A stretch of DNA of 64,000 nucleotides from Pacificitalea sp040119125 (GTDB lineage: Bacteria > Pseudomonadota > Alphaproteobacteria > Rhodobacterales > Rhodobacteraceae), in assembly GCA_040119125.1 (NCBI GenBank), contig JBEDTR010000016.1, positions 248,001 through 312,000 on the forward strand. Direction: 5' to 3'. Shown here piece after piece: positions 15,991-24,023 of the stretch. The notes below the pieces were generated by a model, which worked only from the letters and a program-made list of their open reading frames with translations, was not told the origin of the DNA and searched no databases. How positions within the stretch are numbered: position 1 is the stretch's first letter; each line of letters begins with the position of its first letter. The translations under genes and the position numbers were made by a program.

Positions 15991-17642
15991 CGCGAAATCT
16001 CCTTTGATTCGGTCTTGGCTGTGTCGGTCATAAGCGCGGCATAGGCGGCATGGTCATCCTGCATGCGCCGGAACACGCGGTATTTGCGGTCGTGCCACTC
16101 GGCCAGCGCGGCGCGCGGCTCGATCCGGTCGCAAGCGGGCGCAAGCGCGGCCATCGCGGCGGCGGCATCCGGCTGATCCCCGGCGGCGACCGCGCCCAGC
16201 ATGGCCACGCCCAGCAAAACCGGCTCATCCACCTGCGGCACCACCACGGCACAGCCGGTCGCATCGGCGACTTCGCGCAGGAACAGACGGTTGCGCGCCA
16301 ATCCGCCAGAAGGCACGATTTCGCGGATAACAACGCCAGTGTCGCGCATTGCTTCCAGAATGTGCCGGGTGCCATAGGCCAGCGCCTGCAAGGTCGCCAG
16401 ATAATCCAGCGCCAGATCCTCCAGCCCGGTATCCAGCGTGATGCCGTCGATCCCGGCATGGCGCCATGGCTCGGCCAGAGGCGAGCGGTTGCCATGGATG
16501 TCAGGCTGGACATGGCGCGCGGCGGTCAGGGTCGCGGTTTCGCCATCGGCCTTGGCCGCCATCTCGTCCAGCAGCCGGTCGAGCAGGGCAAAGCGCGAGA
16601 TGCCCTCGGCCTCCGCCTGTGCGCTCAGCGCGGGCGTCGCGCCGTGGCGGGCCAGCATCGCATCGATCAAAGCGCCGGCTGCGGATTGTCCACCCTCATT
16701 GCACCATGCGCCGGGGGTGACCGCGCCGAAATAGGGGCCCCAGACACCGGGCACGAAGGCAGGCTCGTCGGTCAGGGCGATATGACAGGTGGAAGTGCCT
16801 GCGATCACCGCCAGCCGCCCCGCCGCGCCCGCGCCGCCCGATCCCAATGTGCCAAGCGCGCCGGCATGGGCATCGATGAGCGAGGCCGCGACCGGCGTGC
16901 CTTCGGGCAGGCCCAGTTCGTCGGCCACTGCGGCGCTCAGCCCGCCCGCGCGCGCGCCGGGGGTCAGGAATTCGGTGCCGATCCGCGCATGCCCGTCGCC
17001 GGTCAGGTCCTCCAACCCGATGGCGCGCAGAAAATCGTCGTCCCAGCCTTCGCCCTGATCGCCCAGATGCGCCATGTAGGTCCATTTGCACACGGTCGAG
17101 CAGAGCGAGCGCGCCTGCGCCCCCGTAGCCCGATGGACCAGCCAATCCGGCAGATCCCAGAAGGCTTCGGCGGCTTGCCATGCCTGCGGCAATTCACGCT
17201 TCAGCCAGCGCAGCTTCGGCATCTGCATCTCTGGGCTGATGGTGCCGCCGACATGTTTCAGCGGCGCGCCCCCGATGGCGTTGATCTCTGTCGCATCGCC
17301 CATGGCGCGATGGTCCATCCAGACGATTACGTCCTGCTCCGCCGCGCCGTCCGCGTCGATGCTGACCGGCGCGCCATCCGCGCCACTCACCACCATCGAG
17401 CAGGTCGCGTCAAAGCCGATGCCCCGCACGCTCGCCGCGTCCACCGCCGACTCCGCCAGCGCACCACGGATCGACTGCGCCACCGCCGCCCAGATATTCG
17501 CGGAGCTCTGCTGCACCCGGCCCGCAGCGGGGCGCCAGCTTTCGATTGCCTGCTGCGCGGTGCCCAGCAGCGTGCCGCGCGCGTCGAAAACGCCCGCCCG
17601 TGCGGAGCCGGTGCCGACGTCGATCCCGATATAATGGGTCAT
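15987..17642 (-). CDS. FGGY family kinase, D-ribulokinase-like
   Basis: A 551-residue sugar kinase. The N-terminal phosphate-binding loop is YIGIDVGTGSARAGVFD, residues 4-20; substrate-side blocks are WMDHRAMGDATEINAIGG, SPEMQMPKLRWLKRELP and SLCSTVCKWTYMAHLGDQG, and the C-terminal ATP-binding block is IVPSGGLARNRLFLREVADA. The DHRA and SPEMQ-PKL blocks are those of the ribulokinase/FGGY branch rather than xylulo-, glycerol- or fuculokinase, so phosphorylation of D-ribulose to D-ribulose 5-phosphate is the best guess. It is coupled to the isomerase gene by an ATGA overlap. L-ribulose and L-fuculose are alternatives. Confidence 0.82.
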   Translation of the reverse strand: MTHYIGIDVGTGSARAGVFDARGTLLGTAQQAIESWRPAAGRVQQSSANIWAAVAQSIRGALAESAVDAASVRGIGFDATCSMVVSGADGAPVSIDADGAAEQDVIVWMDHRAMGDATEINAIGGAPLKHVGGTISPEMQMPKLRWLKRELPQAWQAAEAFWDLPDWLVHRATGAQARSLCSTVCKWTYMAHLGDQGEGWDDDFLRAIGLEDLTGDGHARIGTEFLTPGARAGGLSAAVADELGLPEGTPVAASLIDAHAGALGTLGSGGAGAAGRLAVIAGTSTCHIALTDEPAFVPGVWGPYFGAVTPGAWCNEGGQSAAGALIDAMLARHGATPALSAQAEAEGISRFALLDRLLDEMAAKADGETATLTAARHVQPDIHGNRSPLAEPWRHAGIDGITLDTGLEDLALDYLATLQALAYGTRHILEAMRDTGVVIREIVPSGGLARNRLFLREVADATGCAVVVPQVDEPVLLGVAMLGAVAAGDQPDAAAAMAALAPACDRIEPRAALAEWHDRKYRVFRRMQDDHAAYAALMTDTAKTESKEISR

Positions 17643-17722
17643 GCCATCTCCCTATTCGTCATGTCTTTTGCGGCCCTCCGGGGACCGCGCTGATGCTGCG
17701 CTGTCGCGGTGGGGCCGGGGGG

Positions 17723-18361
17723 TCAGACCCGAACCACGCGCCGCTTTGCGCTTTCTACATGGGCCTCGAGCGCCGCGACGGAGGCCGCTTTGTCGCGTGT
17801 CGCCAGCGCCTCGATCAGCGCCAGATGCTCGTCCATCACCGACACCACCAATTCCGGCAGCATCCGCGTGTCATCGGTGCGGATCAGGCGGATCTTGATC
17901 GAATTCACCCGGTAAATGTCGGTGATCAGCGCATTGCCGAGGGAGGCGACCATTTCATCATGCATGTCCCAGTCCATCTGCTGGGCTTCGCGGTTCAGCT
18001 CCGGCGTCACGTCGCGCTCCGCCAGCGCGCGCACCCGCAGATGGGCCTCGCGCAGGGCGTCGATGCGCGCCGCCGGGGCCGTCTGTGCGAAATGCGCCAC
18101 TGCCTCGCGCTCCACCAGCAGCCGCACCTGAAATGCGTTGCGGATCAGGTCCATGTCCACATGCGCGATCTGCAAGCCGCGATGCGGCACCGTGCGGATC
18201 AGCCCATCGGATTCCAGCCGGGGGATCATCTCGCGGATCGCCCCCAGCGGATAGCCGGTCAGCTCCACCAGTTCGCGTTGCGACACGAACTGACCGGGCG
18301 TCAGATCCCGGTCCAGCAGATGCTGGGTAAAGCTTGCATAGGCGCGTTCACGCAGCGACAT
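17723..18361 (-). CDS. GntR family transcriptional regulator, FCD subfamily
   Basis: A 212-residue regulator when started at the ATG at 18361 (MSLRERAYASF), which has AGGGAG 8 bases upstream; two in-frame starts lie 2 and 9 codons further up. An N-terminal winged helix-turn-helix (QRELVELTGYPLGAIREMIP then RLESDGLI) is followed by a helical FCD ligand domain with the usual Asp/His metal-site residues scattered in RNAFQVRLLVEREAV, DWDMHDEMVAS and MDEHLALIEAL. FCD regulators bind sugar acids and other carboxylates. It lies between the kinase and the aldolase and probably controls both arms of the locus through the operator at 19361-19374. Confidence 0.87.
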   Translation of the reverse strand: MSLRERAYASFTQHLLDRDLTPGQFVSQRELVELTGYPLGAIREMIPRLESDGLIRTVPHRGLQIAHVDMDLIRNAFQVRLLVEREAVAHFAQTAPAARIDALREAHLRVRALAERDVTPELNREAQQMDWDMHDEMVASLGNALITDIYRVNSIKIRLIRTDDTRMLPELVVSVMDEHLALIEALATRDKAASVAALEAHVESAKRRVVRV

Positions 18362-18427
18362 CGGCATGTCTCCCTGGATATGCGTCACGGGCCCGACACG
18401 GCGTTTGCCTCGGGCCCGTGGAACGGC

Positions 18428-19321
18428 TTAACCAAGCATGTCGCGGCAGCGCTGTGCAAGCGCGTCGGTCGCATCCGTCGCGGCAGGCTCCAGCGGCAGG
18501 CGCGTGCGGCTCCAGCCGTGATCGCCGCGCATGCGCCCGACCAGCGCCTTGACCATCGGCGTCACCGGATGGGTGATCACATCCACGACCAGCGCGTCCA
18601 GATCGGCGTCGGGTTGGGCGCGATGCACCAGCCCGGCCATACGTTCCGGAAACAGGTTCGCCATCCCGCTGATCGAGCCCGCCCCGCCCAGCGGCGCGGC
18701 GCGCGCCAGCAGACGCTCATCGCCGATCATGATCGCCAGATCATCCCACGGCAGCAGCTGCACGGTGTTGTCCCAATCGCCGGCGCTGTCCTTGACGCCG
18801 TAAATCTCGGCGGGGAAGGCGTCCTTCAGCCGGCGGATCAGCGCGGGCGAAAGCGGGATCATCGTGACCTGCGGAATGTGATAGAGGATGATCTCAGGTG
18901 CATGGGCGGCGGTCTGCGCGACAAAGCCCGAAATCCACCCGAAGAGCGCATCATCGCTGACACCCTTGAAATAGAACGGCGGGGTCAGCAGCAGGCGGGT
19001 GATGCCACGGTCGAATGCTTCGCCCGCCTTGGCCACAGCCGATTCCAGATCGGTGGCGCAGATGCAGACGGTGACACGCGCCGGCGCGATGCCGGTGGCC
19101 AGCACCGCATCAAAGATCGCCGCGCGGTCGGTCGCACCAAGCGAGGCCCCTTCGCCCGTGGTGCCGAAAAGCGTAACGCCGTCAATGCCGCGCTCGATCA
19201 GGTCCGCGACATGGGCCTGCGTGGCAGCGCTGTCGATGCTGCCATCGGCGGTAAACGGGGTGACCAGCGCGGCGGAGACGCCAAACATATGGGCGCGCGG
19301 CGCGGAATCGGCGGTGGACAT
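18428..19321 (-). CDS. DapA/N-acetylneuraminate lyase family aldolase or dehydratase
   Basis: A 297-residue TIM-barrel enzyme of normal family length. The GTTGEG pyruvate-binding loop is at residues 53-58, the catalytic Tyr147 lies in LYHIPQ, and the Schiff-base Lys177 lies in YGVKDSAGDW. Enzymes of this class condense or cleave a 2-oxoacid through a lysine imine. True DapA is unlikely given the sugar context; a 2-keto-3-deoxy sugar acid aldolase or dehydratase is more plausible. It is the first gene of the minus-strand arm, divergent from the FAD-linked dehydrogenase. The substrate is inferred from context only. Confidence 0.82.
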   Translation of the reverse strand: MSTADSAPRAHMFGVSAALVTPFTADGSIDSAATQAHVADLIERGIDGVTLFGTTGEGASLGATDRAAIFDAVLATGIAPARVTVCICATDLESAVAKAGEAFDRGITRLLLTPPFYFKGVSDDALFGWISGFVAQTAAHAPEIILYHIPQVTMIPLSPALIRRLKDAFPAEIYGVKDSAGDWDNTVQLLPWDDLAIMIGDERLLARAAPLGGAGSISGMANLFPERMAGLVHRAQPDADLDALVVDVITHPVTPMVKALVGRMRGDHGWSRTRLPLEPAATDATDALAQRCRDMLG

Positions 19322-19360
19322 AGAAGCCTCCAGGACGGTGCAAAAGGAAGATTATTTTCG

Positions 19361-19374
19361 ACTAACATGTTGGT
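19361..19374. promoter_or_regulatory. Candidate GntR operator
   Basis: ACTAACATGTTGGT is a 14-bp near-perfect palindrome: only the third base pair from each end mismatches and the core AACATGTT is exact. It sits in the 179-bp gap between the divergent aldolase and FAD dehydrogenase genes, 3 bases upstream of a TTGACA box, where a regulator could control both promoters. Assignment to the local GntR protein is inference. Confidence 0.45.
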
Positions 19375-19377
19375 TGA

Positions 19378-19405
19378 TTGACAGCTGAGATTCAAGTGAT
19401 AGTTT
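19378..19405 (+). promoter_or_regulatory. Candidate promoter for the FAD dehydrogenase-TRAP operon
   Basis: TTGACA at 19378-19383, a 16-bp spacer and TAGTTT at 19400-19405. The -35 box is a perfect match, the -10 box a partial one. It points at the gene starting at 19501 and lies next to the palindrome. Confidence 0.4.
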
Positions 19406-19500
19406 TCGGTGCAGTCAGAGGGAGGCTGCTGGTCAAAACGTCATGTTTTGTTCGGCAGCGACTGATCGGCGCAGGGGACGCGTCGGTAAAGGGGGGAAAT

Positions 19501-20928
19501 ATGACGACAGATTTGACAGATGCGCGTAGCGCATTGATGGCGCGACTCGATCCGGCGCTGCAGGCGCTTGCGCTGGATCCGGTGCCGGAGCGTAACCGCA
19601 ATGACTGGTCTTCGCTCGACCCGCAAAGCCCTGTCGCGTTGTTTCGCCCTCGCACCACCGAAGATGTCGCGGCGATCATGACCGCCGCCCACACCACCGG
19701 GACCGTCGTTGTGCCGCAGGGCGGGCTGACCGGCCTGTCGGGCGGCGCGCGCCCTATCGAAGGCGGCGTGGCGCTGTCGCTTGAGCGTATGACAGGCGTG
19801 ATCGATGTGGATGAGGCCGCCTCTACCATGACGGTCTGGGCAGGCACCCCGCTTGAGGTCATCCAGAAAGCCGCGGAAGAGCGCGGGCTATACTTCTCGC
19901 TCGATCTGGGCGCGCGCGGCTCCTGTGCCATTGGCGGCAACGTGTCGACCAATGCGGGCGGCAACCGGGTGATCCGCTACGGCATGGCCCGCGATCTGGT
20001 GCTGGGAATGGAGGTCGTGCTGCCCGATGGCACCGTGCTGACCAATCTCAACAAGATGATGAAGAACAATACCGGCTATGACCTGAAACAGCTGTTCATC
20101 GGCGCCGAGGGCACGCTGGGGATCATCACCCGGCTGGTGCTGAAACTGCATCCGCTGCCCGGCGCGACCCATGCCGCTGTGCTGGGTGCTGCCAGCTACG
20201 ACGCGGTGCTGAACATGCTCACCGCCGCGCGCCGTGGCCTTGGCCCGAACCTGTCGGCGTTCGAGGTCATGTGGCCCGACTATTGGAACATCGCCATGCG
20301 CGCCGAGGGCGTGCGCAGCCCGCTTGCCGGGGAACACGCATTCTACGTCCTGATCGAAAGTCAGGGCACGGATGAAGGCATTGATGGCGCCCGTTTCGAG
20401 AAATTCCTCGAAGCCCTGTTTGAGCAGGGCGTGATCGAGGATGGCGCCATGTCGCAGTCGCTGTCGGATGTAAAAGCCTTCTGGGCCACCCGCGACGCGG
20501 CAGCGGAATTCAAGGCGTTGCTGGGCCCGCACATGGCCTATGACGTGTCGATGTCGGTGGGGCGGATGGACGAATACGCGCAGGCCTGCCGCACCCGGCT
20601 GGCGCGCGACGTTCCGGGCTGTCTGTCGTGCTATTACGGCCATATCGGCGACGGCAACCTGCATTTGCTGGCATGGGTGCCGGGGGACGCGGCGCAGCCG
20701 CAGGCCGAGATCAGCAAGGTCGTCTATGAGATCATCCGCGATTTCGGCGGCTCGATTTCGGCGGAACACGGCATTGGCCTGACCAAGAAACCCTACCTGT
20801 CCTATTCCCGCAGTCCTGAAGAGCTGGCCCTGATGGCGCGGATCAAGGCCGCGCTCGATCCTAAGGGCATCCTCAATCCCGGTAAGGTCATCGACGCGCC
20901 ACTGCCCGCAACTGAGGACAGGACATGA
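19501..20928 (+). CDS. FAD-linked 2-hydroxyacid dehydrogenase (GlcD/D2HGDH-like)
   Basis: A 475-residue flavoprotein of the PCMH/vanillyl-alcohol-oxidase fold. The FAD pyrophosphate block is VVPQGGLTGLSGGARP, about residues 70-85, the second FAD block is GARGSCAIGGNVSTNAGGNR, and the C-terminal substrate domain carries YYGHIGDGNLHLL and ISAEHGIGLTKKPYL with the metal-site histidines. Relatives oxidise D-2-hydroxyacids such as glycolate, D-lactate or D-2-hydroxyglutarate to the 2-oxoacid. The ATG at 19501 is chosen because GGGGGGAAAT lies directly upstream and the conserved domain follows. It overlaps dctQ by 4 bp, so it is likely the first catabolic step for what the TRAP system imports, or handles a product of it. 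Confidence 0.85.
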   Translation: MTTDLTDARSALMARLDPALQALALDPVPERNRNDWSSLDPQSPVALFRPRTTEDVAAIMTAAHTTGTVVVPQGGLTGLSGGARPIEGGVALSLERMTGVIDVDEAASTMTVWAGTPLEVIQKAAEERGLYFSLDLGARGSCAIGGNVSTNAGGNRVIRYGMARDLVLGMEVVLPDGTVLTNLNKMMKNNTGYDLKQLFIGAEGTLGIITRLVLKLHPLPGATHAAVLGAASYDAVLNMLTAARRGLGPNLSAFEVMWPDYWNIAMRAEGVRSPLAGEHAFYVLIESQGTDEGIDGARFEKFLEALFEQGVIEDGAMSQSLSDVKAFWATRDAAAEFKALLGPHMAYDVSMSVGRMDEYAQACRTRLARDVPGCLSCYYGHIGDGNLHLLAWVPGDAAQPQAEISKVVYEIIRDFGGSISAEHGIGLTKKPYLSYSRSPEELALMARIKAALDPKGILNPGKVIDAPLPATEDRT

Positions 20929-21449
20929 AGATCCTGCGCTTCATCGAGGCGAATTTCGAACGCTACATCCTTGCCGCGATCCTGTTTTCGCTAGTCACGA
21001 TCCTCGCCGCGCAGGTGGTGGCGCGGTATCTGCTAGGCTCGCCGCTGGTCTGGTCCGAAGAACTGGCCCGCTACCTGCTGGTGTGGTGCACCTTCATCGG
21101 TGTCAGCCTTGCGGTGCGCGAGGGGCGCAACATCTCCGTCGATCTGCTGCCGACGCTGATCGGCCCGCGCAGCATGAAGGCGTTCGCCATGGTCGCGCTG
21201 GTAGGCTCGGCGATCTTTTTTGCGCTGATGGTCTGGTATTCGGTGCCGCTGACCCGGCGCATTGCCCGCATCGGGCAGACCTCGCCGGGGCTCGGCATCC
21301 AGATGTGGACCGTCTACGCGGCGGTGCCCGTCGGGCTGGGACTGGCGCTGCTGCGCGCGCTGCAAGTGATCGTCACCGTCCTTCGTGGCGGCAATCTCCC
21401 CGGAACCCCGGTCGAGGAGCGCGAAGCTCTCGACCCGATCGAAATGTGA
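20925..21449 (+). CDS. TRAP transporter small membrane subunit DctQ
   Basis: A 174-residue protein with four hydrophobic segments, the DctQ plan. Typical blocks are AAQVVARYLLGSPLVWSEEL and ARYLLVWCTFIGVSLAVREG, where the Trp-Ser-Glu-Glu-x-x-Arg motif is highly conserved in the family. It forms the membrane complex with DctM, driven by the sodium or proton gradient. Start overlaps the dehydrogenase stop (ATGA). Confidence 0.92.
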   Translation: MKILRFIEANFERYILAAILFSLVTILAAQVVARYLLGSPLVWSEELARYLLVWCTFIGVSLAVREGRNISVDLLPTLIGPRSMKAFAMVALVGSAIFFALMVWYSVPLTRRIARIGQTSPGLGIQMWTVYAAVPVGLGLALLRALQVIVTVLRGGNLPGTPVEEREALDPIEM

Positions 21450-21459
21450 GGGCCGGGAC

Positions 21460-22737
21460 ATGTATGCCATATTCGCGCTGATCTTCTTTCTTCTGGTGAT
21501 GGCCATCACCGTGCCGGTGGCGTTTTCGCTGGGCTTTGCCGCGCTGCTGCCGGGCTGGATGGGCGCGCCCACCAATCCCGGCCAGATGGTGCGCTCCGTC
21601 GTCACCGCACTTGACAGTTTCCCGCTTCTCGCTGTGCCGCTGTTCATCCTGGCGGGGGAAATCATGACCCAAGGCGGGCTGGCGCGGCGGTTGTTCAGCT
21701 TTGCCGATGCGGTGTTCGGGCGGTTCAAGGGCGGGCTCGCCATGTCCTCCGTGGCCGCCTGCCTGCTCTTTGGCGCGATCTCCGGCTCTTCGCCCGCGAC
21801 GGTTGCGGCGATCGGCTCCATGGCCGTGCCGCTGCTGGTCAGCCGGGGCTATGACCTGCGCTTCTCGACCGCGCTCATCACCGCAGCCGGGACGCTGGGC
21901 GTCATCGTGCCGCCCTCGATCCCGATGATCATCTATGGCATGGCGGCGCAGGTGTCGGTCGGGGCGCTGTTCATCGGCGGGATCATCCCCGCCATCGTCA
22001 TCGGCGGTCTGCTCATGGCCTATGCCCATGTCTACGGGCGCAAGCACCACGCCAACATCACCTCCGATGCGGGCTCGGTCAGCGTCGCGCGGGCGTTCAA
22101 GACATCCTTCTGGGCCTTGGTCGCCCCGATCTTCGTGCTGGGCGGCATCTATGCGGGGGCATTCACCCCGACCGAGGCCGCCGCCATCGCCTGTGTCTAC
22201 GGCGCGTTCGTGTCGATGGTGATTTTCCGCGAACTTGGATTGCGCGACATGATGGGCGTGCTGGTCAACACCGCACTGACCATCGCACCGATCCTGATCA
22301 TCGCTGGCACCGGCGCCGCGCTTGGCCGCGTCCTGACGCTGTTGCAAGTGCCGGCTGCCATCGGGGCCTTCGTCGGCGGCGCAATTGACGAACGGCTGGT
22401 GCTGCTGCTGCTGGTGAACCTGATCTTGCTGGGGGTCGGCATGGTGATGGAGACCCTCTCCGCAATCATCGTCCTCACCCCGATCCTGCTGCCGGTCTTG
22501 GCCCCTTACGGTGTCGATCCGCTGCATTTCGGCATGATCATGGTGGTCAATCTGGCCATCGGTTTCGCCACGCCACCGGTAGGGGTGAACATCTACGTGG
22601 CCTCCGGCATCACCAAACTGTCGGTGATCCAGATCTGCCGCGGGCTGGTCGTGCCGATCGCGCTGCTGCTCGTGGGGCTGGTCTTTGTGACCTATGTGCC
22701 CGCGCTCACCCTCTGGCTGCCGAGCCTCAACCGCTAA
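21460..22737 (+). CDS. TRAP transporter large permease subunit DctM
   Basis: A 425-residue membrane protein with about 12 hydrophobic segments. The family blocks LLAVPLFILAGEIMTQGGLA, FGAISGSSPATVAAIGSMAV and TAAGTLGVIVPPSIPMIIYG are clear, the last being the DctM signature. I chose the ATG at 21460, 10 bases after dctQ, as the first hydrophobic helix starts there; an upstream extension would overlap dctQ by 65 bases. It is the ion-coupled translocation channel for the solute delivered by DctP. Confidence 0.93.
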   Translation: MYAIFALIFFLLVMAITVPVAFSLGFAALLPGWMGAPTNPGQMVRSVVTALDSFPLLAVPLFILAGEIMTQGGLARRLFSFADAVFGRFKGGLAMSSVAACLLFGAISGSSPATVAAIGSMAVPLLVSRGYDLRFSTALITAAGTLGVIVPPSIPMIIYGMAAQVSVGALFIGGIIPAIVIGGLLMAYAHVYGRKHHANITSDAGSVSVARAFKTSFWALVAPIFVLGGIYAGAFTPTEAAAIACVYGAFVSMVIFRELGLRDMMGVLVNTALTIAPILIIAGTGAALGRVLTLLQVPAAIGAFVGGAIDERLVLLLLVNLILLGVGMVMETLSAIIVLTPILLPVLAPYGVDPLHFGMIMVVNLAIGFATPPVGVNIYVASGITKLSVIQICRGLVVPIALLLVGLVFVTYVPALTLWLPSLNR

Positions 22738-22800
22738 GCGCGCGTTCCAGCCCGGCCCCGACCCCAAGACCACGTCCAATTTGAAAGGGAGGACATCTAA

Positions 22801-23811
22801 ATGACCATCACCATGAAAACCCTCGGCGCATCCGCGCTGCTGGCGATCACCACGGCGCTGCCCGCAGCGGCGGCGGATTACACCATGATCCTGGCCCATA
22901 CGCTGGCCGATACCTCGCACCCGCTCTATCAGGCGTTCGAGAAAATCGAGAAGGACATCGAGGAGAAATCCGAAGGCCGCATCGACGTGCAGCACCAGCC
23001 CGGCGGCGCGCTTGGCGGTGACCGTGAGCTGATGGAATCGATGCTGTTGGGCGACGTGCAATTTGTGCCGACCTCGACCTCCGGCGCCGTGCAATTCGTG
23101 CCCGAATTCGCCGCTTTCGAGATCCCTTACGTTTTCCCGACCGATACCGCCAAGCTGCGCGCGATCCTCAACGACAGCGAATTCACCACCGCGATTTCCG
23201 CCAAGCTCGAAGAGCAGGGCATGAAATTCGGCAAATTCCACAATGGCGGTTTCCGTCAGCTGACGACCTCTTCGGTGCCGGTGTCGAGCCCCGATGACAT
23301 CTCCTCGAACAACCTGCGCATCCGCGTGCCTGAGAACCCCTATTCGGTCGCCATCTGGGAATCCATCGGCGCCGCGCCGACCCCGATTGCATTCCCTGAG
23401 CTTTACGGCGCGCTTCAGCAGGGCGTTGTCGACGGTCAGGAAAACCCCTTCGGCCACATCCTGTCGCAGCGTTTCTACGAAGTGCAGGACTATCTCACCA
23501 CCACCAGCCACATCCTGCTGGCCAACGTGAACCTGCTCAACCTCGACTGGTTCAACAGCCTGCCCGAAGACCTTCAGCAGGTCGTCGACACCGCCTTGTC
23601 CGACGCGGAGACCTTCCAGTGGGAGCTTCAGGATGAGATGCTCGCCGAGCAGCGCGCGCAGATCGAAGCCAACATGGAGGTCATCGACCTGACCGACGAT
23701 CAACTGGCCGCCTTCCGCGAGAAGACCCAGCCGATCCAGCAGATGGTCCGCGACAATATCGGTGACGAAATGGTCGACAGCCTGCTGGCCTCCATCGACG
23801 CCAACAAGTGA
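22801..23811 (+). CDS. TRAP transporter solute-binding protein DctP
   Basis: A 336-residue periplasmic protein with a signal peptide ending near PAAAADYTM. The mature part has the DctP plan: YTMILAHTLADTSHPLYQAF, then LGGDRELMESMLLGDVQFVP, and the conserved NNLRIRVPENPYSVAIWESI block in which Arg contacts the carboxylate of the ligand, followed by GVVDGQENPFGHI. Carboxylate-bearing ligands are therefore expected, such as a sugar acid. GGGAGG lies upstream of the ATG; a second ATG four codons in is possible. Binding protein after the permeases is one common gene order. A terminator follows. Confidence 0.92.
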   Translation: MTITMKTLGASALLAITTALPAAAADYTMILAHTLADTSHPLYQAFEKIEKDIEEKSEGRIDVQHQPGGALGGDRELMESMLLGDVQFVPTSTSGAVQFVPEFAAFEIPYVFPTDTAKLRAILNDSEFTTAISAKLEEQGMKFGKFHNGGFRQLTTSSVPVSSPDDISSNNLRIRVPENPYSVAIWESIGAAPTPIAFPELYGALQQGVVDGQENPFGHILSQRFYEVQDYLTTTSHILLANVNLLNLDWFNSLPEDLQQVVDTALSDAETFQWELQDEMLAEQRAQIEANMEVIDLTDDQLAAFREKTQPIQQMVRDNIGDEMVDSLLASIDANK

Positions 23812-23852
23812 TCTGACCTAAGAGGCGGCGCATCCGCGCCGCGCCGATCCCA

Positions 23853-23886
23853 CCCCGCCATGCCAATCGCGCGTGGCGGGGTTTTT
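23853..23886 (+). terminator. Rho-independent terminator of the TRAP operon
   Basis: CCCCGCCA and TGGCGGGG form a perfect 8-bp stem around a 13-base loop, followed by five T. It lies 41 bases after the dctP stop. Confidence 0.85.
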
Positions 23887-23966
23887 CGTGAGGCGGGGCA
23901 GGGCGCGCATCTACCCCCACACAGGTTGCGAGAGGCACCGGCACTCCCCACCGCGCCTCCCGAACG

Positions 23967-24000
23967 AAAAAGGGCGCGCTGACCCAAGCCAGCGCGCCCT
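23967..24000 (-). terminator. Rho-independent terminator of the iron-type binding protein gene
   Basis: On the minus strand GGGCGCGCTG and CAGCGCGCCC make a perfect 10-bp stem with an 8-base loop followed by five T, 23 bases after the stop codon. It faces the TRAP terminator. Confidence 0.92.
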
Positions 24001-24023
24001 CCATTCAATCACATCCAGCCAAA

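Noticed and set aside
18428..19321. Assignment as dapA of lysine biosynthesis
   Set aside because: The gene lies in a sugar catabolic locus with its own GntR regulator; the lysine imine motif is shared by the whole aldolase family.
16050..19381. Two long + strand open frames opposite the kinase, GntR and aldolase genes
   Set aside because: Shadow frames with odd composition; the minus-strand genes carry intact motifs.
21373..23703. A long minus-strand open frame opposite the TRAP genes
   Set aside because: A shadow of dctM and dctP in GC-rich DNA; it crosses several real gene borders and shows no recognisable domain.
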